64,000 nt of DNA. It comes from Microbulbifer sp. YPW1. GTDB taxonomy: Bacteria; Pseudomonadota; Gammaproteobacteria; Pseudomonadales; Cellvibrionaceae. Under the pieces are notes generated by a model. It saw only the letters and a program-made list of their open reading frames with translations. It was not told the DNA's origin and searched no databases. Both the position numbers and the translations under genes were made by a program. How positions within the stretch are numbered: position 1 is the stretch's first letter; the number at the start of each line of letters is the position of its first letter. Where the stretch lies: positions 4,042,001 through 4,106,000 of the forward strand of contig NZ_CP055157.1 in NCBI RefSeq assembly GCF_013367775.1. Reading direction: 5' to 3'. Shown here piece after piece: positions 33,548 to 43,087 of the stretch.

Positions 33548-35533
33548 ATGACGTTGACCCCACTGGATACCCCATCACATAACGCACCGGAACAGGCGCC
33601 ATACGGCAGCTGGCGCTCTGCGATCAGCGCCGATTTACTCACCGCCGGCAACGTTCGCCTGAGCGAATCGCGCCTGTTTGAAAACCGCGCCTACTGGCTC
33701 GAATCCCGGCCAGCAGAAAAAGGCCGTTCCGTACTGGTGGAGTATGATCCGCAATCCGGGCGCCGCGATCTGTTGCCTGCGCCACTCAGTGTGCGCTCCA
33801 AGGCGCATGAATACGGCGGAGGCAGTTATACCGTTGCCGATGGCTGGGTCTATTTCGTCCTCGCGGCGGATCAACGAATCTACCGTATGCCATTAAATGG
33901 CGAGGTGCCCGAACCGCTTACCGCGGAAGGCAATATCCGCTATGCCGACCTGATCGTCGACCGGGCCCGTCAGCGACTGATCTGTGTACAGGAAGACGAG
34001 TCACAAAGCGACCGTGAGGCAATCGCCCGTATTATCGCTATCGACCTTCGAAGTTCTGATACCGCAGATGAAGCGGCCCCCTTCGAAATCATTGCCGAGG
34101 GTGCAGATTTCTACTCCAACCCGGCAATCAGCCCGGACGGCAAACAGCTCAGTTTTCTGCAGTGGCATCACCCGGACATGCCGTGGGACGCCACGGAGCT
34201 GATGCTTGCCGACCTCGATGCCAAAGGCCTATTTGGCGAGGCCCGCCGTGTCGCCGGGGATGGCAACGAATCCATTTTCCAGCCGCAGTGGTCCCCCGGC
34301 GGCGACCTCTATTACGTTTCCGACCGCAGCAACTGGTGGAACCTCTACCGCCTGGGTAGCGATGCCCCTATCTGGGAAAAACCGGCGGAATTCGCCACAC
34401 CCCAGTGGGTGTTCGGCATGTCCACTTACGGTTTTGTTTCCGAGGAACAGATTTTCTGTACCTTCACCCAAAACGGGCTCTGGCAACTGGCCATCATCGA
34501 TCTGAAAAACGGAACATCGGAACTGGTGCCGCACCCCGGGTGCGATTTCGAGAGTATCAGCTGCACACCGGGCAAAGCCCTGATGATCGCAGGCAGCGCA
34601 GACTCGCTACCGGAAATTACACTGTATTCCGTGGAAACCGGGCAGTTTCAATCCATTGCCCAAAGCGGCAACCTCGCCCTGCCGACATCCACCTTTGCAC
34701 GTGCAGAACCGGTCAGCTTCCAAGTCGCGGACCGGGAAGTACACGGGTTTTACTACCCACCCACCAACCCCGGGTTCAACGCACCCGAGGGTGAGCTGCC
34801 GCCGCTGATCGTGTTCAGCCACGGTGGCCCCACTGGCGCCACTTCCGCCGCACTCAACCTCAAGATCCAATACTGGACCAGCCGCGGTATCGCCATTCTG
34901 GATGTCAATTACTCCGGCAGCACCGGCTACGGCCGCGACTACCGCGACCGACTGGCAGACAACTGGGGAATTATTGATGTAGAGGATGTGTGTGCCGGGG
35001 CTGAATACCTGGTAAAGAAAGGCCTTGCAGACCCACAGCGCCTGCTGATCAAGGGTGGCAGTGCCGGCGGCTACACTGTACTTGCGGCCCTCGCGTTCCA
35101 CGATACCTTTTCTGCCGGTGCCAGCCACTACGGTATCGGCGACCTCACCACACTCGCGCGGGATACCCACAAGTTCGAGTCCCGCTACCTGGACAAACTG
35201 GTTGGCCCCTGGCCGGAAGCCGAATCCGTATACCGAGAGCGCTCGCCCATCGAGCACATCGAAAAGCTCAACTGCCCGGTAATCTTTTTCCAGGGTATGG
35301 AAGACAAGGTAGTGCCGCCGAACCAGGCCGAGGCTATGGTCGACGCACTGAAAGATCGCGGTCTGCCGGTGGCCTACATCACCTTCGCCGAAGAGGGACA
35401 CGGATTCCGCAGCGCCGACAGCATCAAGATGGCTCTGGAAGGAGAGCTGGAATTTTACAGCCGAATCTTTGAATTCCCCCTGCCCTCACCCGGCCCCGGT
35501 ATCGATATCCATAACCTCAAGGATACCCCCTGA
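33548..35533 (+). CDS. S9 family prolyl oligopeptidase-like peptidase
   Basis: This protein of about 661 aa has an N-terminal beta-propeller (about 30-390, WD/TolB-like blades such as SPDGKQLSFLQW and QPQWSPGGDLYYVSDR) and a C-terminal alpha/beta hydrolase. The hydrolase carries FSHGGPTG, the nucleophile elbow GGSAGGYT, FQGMEDKVVPP (Asp) and EEGHGF (His). It matches acylaminoacyl-peptidase/dipeptidyl-peptidase-like S9C enzymes that cleave short peptides. The start is uncertain: ATG 33524, ATG 33548 and TTG 33554 are all open. AGGAG at 33541-33545 is best spaced for the TTG. There is no signal peptide. Its TGA overlaps the ATG of greB. Confidence 0.9.
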   Translation: MTLTPLDTPSHNAPEQAPYGSWRSAISADLLTAGNVRLSESRLFENRAYWLESRPAEKGRSVLVEYDPQSGRRDLLPAPLSVRSKAHEYGGGSYTVADGWVYFVLAADQRIYRMPLNGEVPEPLTAEGNIRYADLIVDRARQRLICVQEDESQSDREAIARIIAIDLRSSDTADEAAPFEIIAEGADFYSNPAISPDGKQLSFLQWHHPDMPWDATELMLADLDAKGLFGEARRVAGDGNESIFQPQWSPGGDLYYVSDRSNWWNLYRLGSDAPIWEKPAEFATPQWVFGMSTYGFVSEEQIFCTFTQNGLWQLAIIDLKNGTSELVPHPGCDFESISCTPGKALMIAGSADSLPEITLYSVETGQFQSIAQSGNLALPTSTFARAEPVSFQVADREVHGFYYPPTNPGFNAPEGELPPLIVFSHGGPTGATSAALNLKIQYWTSRGIAILDVNYSGSTGYGRDYRDRLADNWGIIDVEDVCAGAEYLVKKGLADPQRLLIKGGSAGGYTVLAALAFHDTFSAGASHYGIGDLTTLARDTHKFESRYLDKLVGPWPEAESVYRERSPIEHIEKLNCPVIFFQGMEDKVVPPNQAEAMVDALKDRGLPVAYITFAEEGHGFRSADSIKMALEGELEFYSRIFEFPLPSPGPGIDIHNLKDTP

Positions 35534-36048
35534 TGGGACGCTGGAGACCGCCGCGCCCGCGCGGCTCACGTTACATTACCCCGGAAGGCGCACAGCGTAT
35601 GCGCGCGGAAGTGAAGTTCCTGTGGGAACAGGAACGCCCACGCGTTACCCAGGCGGTGAGTGATGCCGCCAAGCTCGGGGATCGCTCGGAAAATGCGGAT
35701 TACATCTACGGCAAGAAACGCCTGCGGGAAATCGACAGCCGGGTACGCTTTCTGACCAAACGCCTTGAAGAGATTACGGTGGTGGACCGGATTCCAGACG
35801 ACCGCGACAAGGTATTCTTCGGTGCCTGGGTGACGCTGGAAGACGAAAACGGCAAGGAAGTGAAATACCGTATCGTCGGCCCGGATGAGTTTAATGTGAA
35901 GGAAGGTTTGATTTCGATGGATTCGCCAGTCGCGCGCGCCCTGCTTGGAAAGCGGATCGACGATGAGGTGGAAATCCAACAGATGGAGCAGTGGGTTACC
36001 TATTACATCTGCGAGATCGAATACCCGGACACTGCACCGGAAAGTTAA
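35533..36048 (+). CDS. greB: Transcription elongation factor GreB
   Basis: This 171-aa protein rescues backtracked RNA polymerase by stimulating transcript cleavage. The N-terminal coiled coil (about 12-85) carries the tip acidic pair in DRSENADYIYGKKRLREID, and the C-terminal FKBP-like domain contains GKEVKYRIVGPDE and ISMDSPVARALLGK. The basic N-terminus (RWRPPRPRGSRYITPEG) is typical of GreB rather than GreA. The start ATG overlaps the S9 peptidase stop (TGATG), so translation is coupled. It is convergent with the MocA-like gene, 8 bases apart. Confidence 0.95.
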   Translation: MGRWRPPRPRGSRYITPEGAQRMRAEVKFLWEQERPRVTQAVSDAAKLGDRSENADYIYGKKRLREIDSRVRFLTKRLEEITVVDRIPDDRDKVFFGAWVTLEDENGKEVKYRIVGPDEFNVKEGLISMDSPVARALLGKRIDDEVEIQQMEQWVTYYICEIEYPDTAPES

Positions 36049-36056
36049 TTTCACCT

Positions 36057-36647
36057 TTACAACTGTGCACGCCAGTTTTCCAGCCCCTGTCGGGTGTCGA
36101 TATCTATGGCAGCGCGTGGCATTGGGCATTCTATGATCGGCAGCTCGCCGCTATTTAGCAAAAGGCGAGCCCCCCTGTCTCCGTCAAGTTTTTGCAACAA
36201 AGACAAGTGCGGTGCCCCGAAAACTGCGGGTACCCCGCGTCGATCGGCATATACGCCACAGACAATACTCTGACCATCAAACTGCGAAAGCAGTGCCGCA
36301 ATATCTTCTCGCTGGATCGCCACCTGATCTGCCAACAGTATCATTACACCATCAAATTTTGAGGCCAGCGCAGCGACCCCTACCGCAATGGAGTGGCCAA
36401 GTCCGCGCCGCCACGCATGATTGTGAATCAACTGCAGTCCGCGCAACTCGCCATCCAGTACTGCTTCCTCAATCTCGTTATGCCAGGCACCGGTTACCGC
36501 ATACGTCTTCGCCACCATGCCATGGACCTGGTTGACGACCCCCTGCAACATCGGCGCGTCGTCAATCATTGCCAGATGCTTGCAGCCGCGAAACCGGGAA
36601 GACTCTCCGGCGGCCATAATCAACGCGGCAATGTTCATGTCATGCAT
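36057..36647 (-). CDS. MocA-like molybdopterin cytidylyltransferase family protein
   Basis: This nucleotidyltransferase of about 196 aa shows the GT-A-fold signature LIMAAGESSRFRGCKHLA, with a Gly-rich loop and conserved Arg/Lys. GLGHSIAVGVAAL, LLADQVAI and PAVFGAPHL follow. MocA-type enzymes add CMP to molybdopterin for hydroxylases of the xanthine dehydrogenase family, consistent with its place at the end of a molybdenum hydroxylase operon. The reading frame overlaps the end of the xdhC gene by 8 bases (ATG 36647; 36638 also possible), implying translational coupling. It should supply MCD cofactor to the enzyme at 37705-40477. Confidence 0.85.
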   Translation of the reverse strand: MHDMNIAALIMAAGESSRFRGCKHLAMIDDAPMLQGVVNQVHGMVAKTYAVTGAWHNEIEEAVLDGELRGLQLIHNHAWRRGLGHSIAVGVAALASKFDGVMILLADQVAIQREDIAALLSQFDGQSIVCGVYADRRGVPAVFGAPHLSLLQKLDGDRGARLLLNSGELPIIECPMPRAAIDIDTRQGLENWRAQL

Positions 36648-37680
36648 GAGGAAGAATTCCGCTGATCGAGCGACCACTCCCCTGGTTCAGCACCGCCTGA
36701 CACTCAGCGAGAATTGAAAGGGCGATGGTTTCCGGCAGATCGGCGGCAATCTCCAGCCCGGCGGGACCGGCAATTGTCGGAGATTGTCCGGTCAGGTCAA
36801 TCCCGGCTTTGGTAACGATGCGATCGCGGCGACTACGGGGACCGAGAAGGGCAAGATAATGGAGCGCTGTGCCATGCAGCACTGACAATGCGCTGGCATC
36901 CAGCTCAATGTTATGGCTCATCAAGACTGCAGCGTTCACTTTCTGGCTAGGTACAAATTCCGCCAGCGAATCCACTGGACAGTTCAGCAATTCGTCCGCA
37001 AGGGGGAAATACTCACGCCGGGCATTGGCCGGGCGTGGATCCCATACGCTGATCCTCCACCCCAGCTGATGCCCCATCGCCGCCAGAGGTCTGGCGTCAA
37101 TGCCGCCGCCAACGATCAACAAATGGGGCGGCGGTGTTATACCGGTACACAACCAAAGGCTCTCGCCCTCCTCTATCAACCGGGCGCGTACACGAAAGGA
37201 TTCGACAGCCGACGAATCATTCTCCGTAAAATGTGTCTGGCTTTCATCGCCAACAACGTCGGCTTGGTTGTCAGGGATATATTGATAGTAGGAACCTGAG
37301 CGAAACTCCCGAAGTGCGGCATACACACGATCCAGTTCAAGATACTGGTTTGCAGCGTGCACGGGCTGCAACAGGATATGTACCGTACCGCCACAGCCAA
37401 TTCCCAATTGAAAGGAAAGATCATCCTCGTCACTGCCGTCATAGGTCAGGGTGATCACTTGACCGCTGTGCATCACCCGGCGAGCCTGCTGATGTATATC
37501 GGATTCCAGGCACCCACCACTCAACATGCCGAGTTGATGGCCGTCCGCACTGAATAACATCATGGCTCCCGACTTGCGATAGCAGGGACCTTCGGTTCTG
37601 TATACGGTACCCAATACCCAGTCGGTTTTATCCCGCAGCGGATGCCACGTTCTGAGCAACGCAATCAGATGACTCGACAT
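36640..37680 (-). CDS. XdhC family molybdenum cofactor insertion protein
   Basis: This 346-aa protein shows the XdhC/CoxI signature GGCLESDI (about 55-62), an LGIGCGG motif and a C-terminal Rossmann-like domain beginning LLIVGGGIDARPLAAMGHQLGW. XdhC-type proteins bind Moco, protect it during terminal sulfuration and deliver it to the hydroxylase. It lies between the large hydroxylase subunit (24 bases upstream) and the MocA-like gene, which it overlaps. The function is well supported by context. Confidence 0.92.
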   Translation of the reverse strand: MSSHLIALLRTWHPLRDKTDWVLGTVYRTEGPCYRKSGAMMLFSADGHQLGMLSGGCLESDIHQQARRVMHSGQVITLTYDGSDEDDLSFQLGIGCGGTVHILLQPVHAANQYLELDRVYAALREFRSGSYYQYIPDNQADVVGDESQTHFTENDSSAVESFRVRARLIEEGESLWLCTGITPPPHLLIVGGGIDARPLAAMGHQLGWRISVWDPRPANARREYFPLADELLNCPVDSLAEFVPSQKVNAAVLMSHNIELDASALSVLHGTALHYLALLGPRSRRDRIVTKAGIDLTGQSPTIAGPAGLEIAADLPETIALSILAECQAVLNQGSGRSISGILPHA

Positions 37681-37704
37681 TTATTTATCTAAAACCCCTG
37701 ATCA

Positions 37705-39942
37705 TCACACCTTGATCGGCAGCGAGTAGTAGCGCTTACCGGTAGCCGCTGCCAGCGCGTTAGCTACTGCCGGAGCAATCGGCGGCACGCCCGGTTCACC
37801 GACACCCGTGGGGGGCTCGGTCGAAGGCACGATGTGAACTTCCACATCCGGCATCTGATTGATGCGCAGCACCTGATAGTTATGGAAATTGGACTCGACA
37901 ACTTTTCCATCCTTGAAAGTAATTGCGCTGAACAGCGCCGGCGCCAGGCCAAAGCCAATGCCCCCTTCCATCTGTGCACGGATGACATCAGGGTTAATCG
38001 GAACGCCGCAGTCCACCGCGCACACCACCCGCTCAACCTTGAACTTGCCGTCTTCCGCTACGGACACCTCCGCGACCTGAGCCACATAAGAATTGAATGA
38101 TTCGTGCACCGCGATGCCACGTCCCCAGCCCTTGGGCAATGCCTTCCCCCACCCGGCTTTATCCGCCGCGAGCTTCAGCACTCCCTGCCAGCGCGGGTGC
38201 CCATCAAGCAATTTCATCCGCAGGTCAACCGGGTCCTGCCCGGCCTTGGCGGCCAGCTCGTCAATAAACGTTTCCGTAGAATAAGCGGTATGCGTATGCC
38301 CTACGGAACGCCACCACAGCACCGGCACTTTTTCTTCGGTTGAGGTGACATCCACGCGGATATTGGAAATGGCGTAAGGCAAGGTGCTGGCGCCCTCAAC
38401 AGACGAGTGATCAACACCATTCTTGATGCCCTGCCCAAATGGCGTTCCCGTCAGAATAGACTGACCGACGATATGCTGCTCCCAACCGACGATATTGCCC
38501 TCGGCATCCAAACCACCGCGTACCCGGTGTACATACGCCGGACGGAAGTAGCCGGCATGCATGTCATCTTCGCGGGACCACACCAACTTGATAGGTGTGC
38601 CCATTTTTGCCTTGGCAATATGCACCGCCTCAACCAGATAGTCCGAAGCCGGGTTGGCGCGACGGCCAAAACTGCCGCCGGCAAACAGCATGTTCAGCTT
38701 CACCTTCTCGACCGGAAGCCCCAGCAGCTTGCCGATATTCATCTGGTCGATCGACTGGAACTGTTCGCCATTCCAGATTTCACAGCCATCTTTATTGACT
38801 AGCGCAACGCAGTTCATTGGCTCCATGGCTGCATGCGCGAGGTAGGGAAACTCATAGGTAGCTTCAATCACGGTATCCGCGCTGGCGAGCGCATCACTTG
38901 CACTACCGTCATTGCGCACCACACTGCCCTTTTTTTTGGACTGCGCGCGGTACTCTTTCATGATCTGCTCGCTACTCCTGGACATTGCCTGGGATTGATC
39001 CCACTCAATGTCCAATTTGTCGCGTGCGACTTTTGCACTCCAGTAGTCCTGGGCAATCACGGCTATGCCGGTGGGAATCTCAATGACATCCACCACCCCG
39101 TCAGAAGCTTTGGCCGCTTTGGCATCGAAGCTTTTAACGAATGCGCCAAAACGCGGTGCGTGGGCTACCAGTGCGGTCAGCATGCCATCCAGCTGCACAT
39201 CCTGCGTGAAAACTGCCGTCCCGTCTGTTTTTCCCAGGTCCTTTCTCGGCAACGATGTACCGATATGGGTGAATTCGGTGGGATCTTTGAGGGTTACCTT
39301 CTCGGCATCCGGTACCGGCTGAGTCGCCGCGAGCTCGGCCAGGTCGCCAAAACTGGCTTGCTTGCCGCTAGCATCATGGCGCACCACCCCCTTGCTTACG
39401 GAAATTTCCGCGGTAGGCACACTCCAGCTTTGTGCCGCCGCGGCAACCAGCATCGCTTTAGCCGTGGCCCCAGCCATACGCATCTGCTGAAAGGAATTGG
39501 CGATGGCGGAACTGCCACCTGTACCCTGCATGGGGCCCCAGTTGAGATTGTTGTAGCGTTTTCCATCGGCAGGTGCGCCGACAGAATCAATCTGATTCCA
39601 GTCTGCGTCCAGCTCCTCTGTAACCAGAGTGGCCAAGCCAGTATAGGTGCCCTGCCCCATTTCCACATGCTTGATAACCACCGCCACACGGTTGTCCGCG
39701 CCTATACGAACAAATGCGTTGGGAGCAAAGCTTTCCGCCGCGCCTTCGGCACCAGCCATCGCTCTTGATGCGTTTTTAGCTACAACTCCGGGACTATTGA
39801 TAGCCAGGGTGAGGCCGGCCCCGACACCGCCGATTACTTTGAGAAAATTTCGTCGACTACTATTACTGCCCAATGGGTTATGACCCGTATCCTGAAATTG
39901 CTTTTCCAGATTCTTACGTGTATCGCTATCTATCCAGCGCAT
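37705..39942 (-). CDS. Molybdopterin-binding subunit of a Tat-exported xanthine dehydrogenase-family hydroxylase (IorB-like)
   Basis: This 745-aa catalytic subunit has a perfect twin-arginine motif S29-R-R-N-F-L-K35 followed by a hydrophobic stretch, so the folded enzyme is exported. Xanthine dehydrogenase-family segments are present: [40 protein letters not shown] and [17 protein letters not shown], the last with the catalytic glutamate. The arrangement, one large subunit plus a small 2Fe-2S subunit and no FAD subunit, is that of isoquinoline 1-oxidoreductase and aldehyde/N-heterocycle dehydrogenases, which pass electrons to cytochromes. The substrate is unknown. It is encoded between the 2Fe-2S subunit and XdhC. 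Confidence 0.92.
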   Translation of the reverse strand: MRWIDSDTRKNLEKQFQDTGHNPLGSNSSRRNFLKVIGGVGAGLTLAINSPGVVAKNASRAMAGAEGAAESFAPNAFVRIGADNRVAVVIKHVEMGQGTYTGLATLVTEELDADWNQIDSVGAPADGKRYNNLNWGPMQGTGGSSAIANSFQQMRMAGATAKAMLVAAAAQSWSVPTAEISVSKGVVRHDASGKQASFGDLAELAATQPVPDAEKVTLKDPTEFTHIGTSLPRKDLGKTDGTAVFTQDVQLDGMLTALVAHAPRFGAFVKSFDAKAAKASDGVVDVIEIPTGIAVIAQDYWSAKVARDKLDIEWDQSQAMSRSSEQIMKEYRAQSKKKGSVVRNDGSASDALASADTVIEATYEFPYLAHAAMEPMNCVALVNKDGCEIWNGEQFQSIDQMNIGKLLGLPVEKVKLNMLFAGGSFGRRANPASDYLVEAVHIAKAKMGTPIKLVWSREDDMHAGYFRPAYVHRVRGGLDAEGNIVGWEQHIVGQSILTGTPFGQGIKNGVDHSSVEGASTLPYAISNIRVDVTSTEEKVPVLWWRSVGHTHTAYSTETFIDELAAKAGQDPVDLRMKLLDGHPRWQGVLKLAADKAGWGKALPKGWGRGIAVHESFNSYVAQVAEVSVAEDGKFKVERVVCAVDCGVPINPDVIRAQMEGGIGFGLAPALFSAITFKDGKVVESNFHNYQVLRINQMPDVEVHIVPSTEPPTGVGEPGVPPIAPAVANALAAATGKRYYSLPIKV

Positions 39943-39970
39943 AATTTTCCCCTCCGGTTCGCCCTAACTT

Positions 39971-40477
39971 TTAGCCCAGTTTTTCAGATGCATCTTTGAT
40001 AGCACCGCGAATGCGGTGATAGGTATTGCACCGACAGATATTGCCGGACATGGCGGAATCGATGTCCGCATCGGAGGGATTGGGATTTTTTTCAAGCAGT
40101 GCGATTGCAGACATGATCTGGCCAGATTGGCAGTAGCCGCACTGAACCACTTGCGATTCGTTCCACGCCTGCTGGACAACCTTGGCGATAGGCGAGCCAG
40201 CAGGAGAAGACACGCCTTCGATAGTAGTGATTTTTTTACCCGCAGTGGCCTGTACAGGCATCGAGCAGGAGCGGATAGGTTGGCCATCCATGTGTACCGT
40301 ACAGGCACCGCACATGGCCATGCCGCAACCAAACTTGGTTCCAGTCATTTTGAGGTGGTCGCGAATTGCCCAGAGCAGAGGCGTATCCGGCGCAGCATCC
40401 AGCTCGTGATCGGCGCCATTGACATTCAGCGTGATAGGCACGGTATTGCTCTCCCTTTTCGATTTATTGGAAACCAC
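39971..40477 (-). CDS. 2Fe-2S subunit of the molybdenum hydroxylase (IorA-like)
   Basis: This 168-aa small subunit has two [2Fe-2S] clusters. The plant-ferredoxin-type N-terminal domain uses C51, C56, C59 and C71 (CGMAMCGAC), and the four-helix C-terminal domain uses C113, C116, C148 and C150 (CGYCQSG, CRC). It relays electrons from the molybdenum site. It has no signal peptide, so it should be carried through the Tat system with the large subunit. It is the first gene of the four-gene minus-strand operon, with 28 bases to the next gene. The annotated start has about 10 extra residues ahead of the domain. Confidence 0.94.
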   Translation of the reverse strand: MVSNKSKRESNTVPITLNVNGADHELDAAPDTPLLWAIRDHLKMTGTKFGCGMAMCGACTVHMDGQPIRSCSMPVQATAGKKITTIEGVSSPAGSPIAKVVQQAWNESQVVQCGYCQSGQIMSAIALLEKNPNPSDADIDSAMSGNICRCNTYHRIRGAIKDASEKLG

Positions 40478-40650
40478 GGCGCATAACAGCGGTATCGTGC
40501 CGAAATACTACGCCGCGACCAAAGGGAAAACCAGCTGGATACTTTTGAATTATTGCCTTTTTCTATTAAACGACGGCTAAATGAGAAGCGGCGGCACTTG
40601 CCGCTGCACTATTCGATTCACCGGTTCCGGCCACAGCTGCGAGCAGCCCG

Positions 40651-40998
40651 CTAGGCAACAACACGGGCCAGCAGAATGACGCCGCCGTATACAATCACGC
40701 CGACAAATACCGGCCAGCCCAGCGATTGAGTGCGCTTCCACACCAGATAAGTAATTAACGTACCGATCGCAGTGGCCGACCAGGCCTCCGCACTGCCTGA
40801 TGACGGCACCAGTGACACACCAAACATCGCCGCGATCATTAGCGGCCCGAGCACCGTGAGCCAGGATGGCATGGCATCCAGAGAATCACTGGCCTGCTTG
40901 CGGACCAGATGGCGCTGCATCCACAGAAACGGCAGTGAGCGCATCATCAAGGTACCGATGGCTGTCGCCAGCAGCGCAATCCAGAGTTCACTGTCCAT
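40651..40998 (-). CDS. azlD: AzlD-like branched-chain amino acid exporter subunit
   Basis: This 115-aa protein has four hydrophobic segments and the AzlD core MRSLPFLWMQR and MPSWLTVLGPLMIAAM. AzlD is the small partner of AzlC (the pair is BrnE/BrnF in corynebacteria), exporting leucine, isoleucine, valine or methionine by the proton gradient. It starts one base after the azlC stop codon, so the two are translationally coupled. Confidence 0.88.
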   Translation of the reverse strand: MDSELWIALLATAIGTLMMRSLPFLWMQRHLVRKQASDSLDAMPSWLTVLGPLMIAAMFGVSLVPSSGSAEAWSATAIGTLITYLVWKRTQSLGWPVFVGVIVYGGVILLARVVA

Positions 40999-40999
40999 T

Positions 41000-41737
41000 T
41001 TACTGCCTCCCTCCCCGCTGCGCGCGGTCCCGAACCAGGGCGTTCAAACCGTAATACACCAGCGCACCACACACCGCGGCGATCGGGATTGCTGCGTTCT
41101 TCATTCCGTAAACTGCGAATAGCAGAGCGACGATCACCGTACTGCCTAGCGTGAGAGCCCAGAGTCTCGTGGCAAATCTCGGAGCCAATAGCACCAGAAA
41201 CAGAGCCGGCAACGCGAACGGCATAATCTCCCCGAGCAGCGGCCAGCGCTGGGTAAGCTCTTTGCCGGCAACGGCGCCCAATGCCGTACCACCGATCCAA
41301 CTGAACCAGGCGACAATCGACGCGCCGATATACCAGCCCATGCGCTCGCGCTCATGAAGCTGCGGTAGACGCACGAGCGCCAACGCAAAGATCTGATCCG
41401 TAAGACCGTGCATCAGCCACGGCCACCAGCGGCTTTTATTCAGCCAGGGGGCGATATTCGGCCCATATACGACATGGCGCGCGTTAATCAAAAGCGTCAT
41501 TACCACCACAAACCACAACGGCGCACCGGCGGCGACCATCGCCACAAACAGAAACTGCGATGCTCCGGCGTACACCAGCGTTGAAATGAGCACCGTTTCC
41601 CAGCCGCTGAAGCCGGACTGAATCGCGATGAGGCCAAAAGAAATCGCAACCGGAATATATCCACCCAGCAACGGAATGGCCTCGCGAGCGCCCAGCAGCC
41701 ACGAACTATTTTCGGCGGGGGCAATCTGTGAACTCAA
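41000..41737 (-). CDS. azlC: AzlC-like branched-chain amino acid exporter subunit
   Basis: This 245-aa inner-membrane protein has about six helices. AzlC signatures include PLLGGYIPVAISFGLIA, LVYAGASQFLFVAMVAAGA and NARHVVYGPNIAPWL. Although sometimes named ABC permease, the family works with AzlD as a secondary exporter. The reading frame is complete. No adjacent Lrp gene controls it directly; the nearest is at 44077. Confidence 0.92.
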   Translation of the reverse strand: MSSQIAPAENSSWLLGAREAIPLLGGYIPVAISFGLIAIQSGFSGWETVLISTLVYAGASQFLFVAMVAAGAPLWFVVVMTLLINARHVVYGPNIAPWLNKSRWWPWLMHGLTDQIFALALVRLPQLHERERMGWYIGASIVAWFSWIGGTALGAVAGKELTQRWPLLGEIMPFALPALFLVLLAPRFATRLWALTLGSTVIVALLFAVYGMKNAAIPIAAVCGALVYYGLNALVRDRAQRGGRQ

Positions 41738-41861
41738 GAAACTGATCCTTTACGCGTTGGGGTGACTAAAGAGAGTCCGTATAAAACATAAAGCCCCAGA
41801 AGCCACTTCTGGTGACGACTGAGGCTTTGTCCCGATCCAGAATGCGGTCGGCGTGTCCGAA

Positions 41862-43019
41862 TCAGCGAACGCCATCCAGCAGATGCCGCGCGATAATCAG
41901 TCGCTGAATTTCGCTGGTGCCTTCATAGATCGTGGTGATGCGTACGTCCCGCGCCATGCGCTCCAGCGGAAACTCGCGGGTATAGCCCACGCCGCCGTGC
42001 ATCTGCAGTGCTACGTAACAGGCTTCGTTGGCCTTTTCCGCGGCATAGAGCTTGGCCATGGATGCCGCCGGCCCGAAGTGCTCGCCCGCTTCTTTCTGCC
42101 AGGCCGCCTGCATCAGTAACAGGCGCGCGGCTTCCAGCTCGGTGTACTTGTCCGCGAGCTGCCATTGCAGTCCCTGGAACTGGGCCAGGGGTTTGCCGAA
42201 CTGCTCGCGCTCCTGCAGATAGGCGCGGGCGCAGTCCAGCGCTTCCAGCCCGATCCCCAACGCCAGGGAACCGATGCCGATACGGCCACCGGCCAGCTCA
42301 CCGGCAGCAATGCGGAAGCCGCGATTTTCCTCGCCCAGCATATTGGCTGCAGGGATGCGGCAATCCTCGAAAGATACCTCATTGGTGACAGAGGCCTTCT
42401 GCCCCATCTTCTCTTCCGCCTTGCCGACCACCAGGCCGGGGGTACCGGCTTCGACCAGGAAACACGAGATGCCCTTGCCTTTTGTCGCGCTGCTGTCGGT
42501 CACCGCCCACACTACGAAAATACCAGCGAATTCTGCGCTGCTGATAAACAGCTTGCTGCCATTCAGAACAAAGTCGTCGCCATCTTTGACCGCGCGGGTG
42601 CGCATGGCGGCGGCATCCGATCCGGAACCGGACTCAGTCAGGCAGAAAGAGCCCGCCGGGTATTCACCACTACAGATTTTGGGCAGGTAGCGGGACTTCT
42701 GCTCGTCGGTCCCTTTTGCCTGAATAACTTCCGCCACCATATTAGTGACCGACGTGGTAGTTGCTGTGGATGCACAACCGCGGGCGAGCTCGGTGATGGC
42801 CAGGCTGAATGCAACGGTACCGGCCCCGGTACCGCCGAATTCGGGGTCGATATTGATTCCCATAAAGCCGAGCTCGGCCAGCTGCTTCAGCTTTTCCAGA
42901 AACAGCGCCCGGTTCCCGGTTTTGTCCAGCTCTGCGGCAACCGGCTTCAGCTCACTTTCAGCGAACTGGCGCGCGGCGTCCTGGATCATTTGCTGCTCTT
43001 CACTCAGGGCAAAATTCAT
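41862..43019 (-). CDS. Acyl-CoA dehydrogenase
   Basis: This 385-aa FAD enzyme shows FCLTESGSGSDAAAM (FAD/substrate loop), FISSAEFAG, and the catalytic glutamate in TIYEGTSEIQRLIIARH. The sequence is of the short/branched-chain class (butyryl-, isobutyryl- or 2-methylacyl-CoA type); the exact substrate cannot be fixed. AAGAGGTGAG precedes the ATG. It is encoded between the AzlCD exporter and an EamA transporter on the same strand, so a link to branched-chain amino acid metabolism is plausible but inferred. Confidence 0.92.
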   Translation of the reverse strand: MNFALSEEQQMIQDAARQFAESELKPVAAELDKTGNRALFLEKLKQLAELGFMGINIDPEFGGTGAGTVAFSLAITELARGCASTATTTSVTNMVAEVIQAKGTDEQKSRYLPKICSGEYPAGSFCLTESGSGSDAAAMRTRAVKDGDDFVLNGSKLFISSAEFAGIFVVWAVTDSSATKGKGISCFLVEAGTPGLVVGKAEEKMGQKASVTNEVSFEDCRIPAANMLGEENRGFRIAAGELAGGRIGIGSLALGIGLEALDCARAYLQEREQFGKPLAQFQGLQWQLADKYTELEAARLLLMQAAWQKEAGEHFGPAASMAKLYAAEKANEACYVALQMHGGVGYTREFPLERMARDVRITTIYEGTSEIQRLIIARHLLDGVR

Positions 43020-43087
43020 GGTGCTCTCACCTCTTTTCTCGCAGGTAATTCTCGCCCACTACTCTGGTGTGCGATTCGTTATTGGTT

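Noticed and set aside
38833..39768. 311-codon plus-strand frame inside the molybdenum hydroxylase subunit
   Set aside because: It is antisense to a secure gene with a Tat motif and conserved active-site segments.
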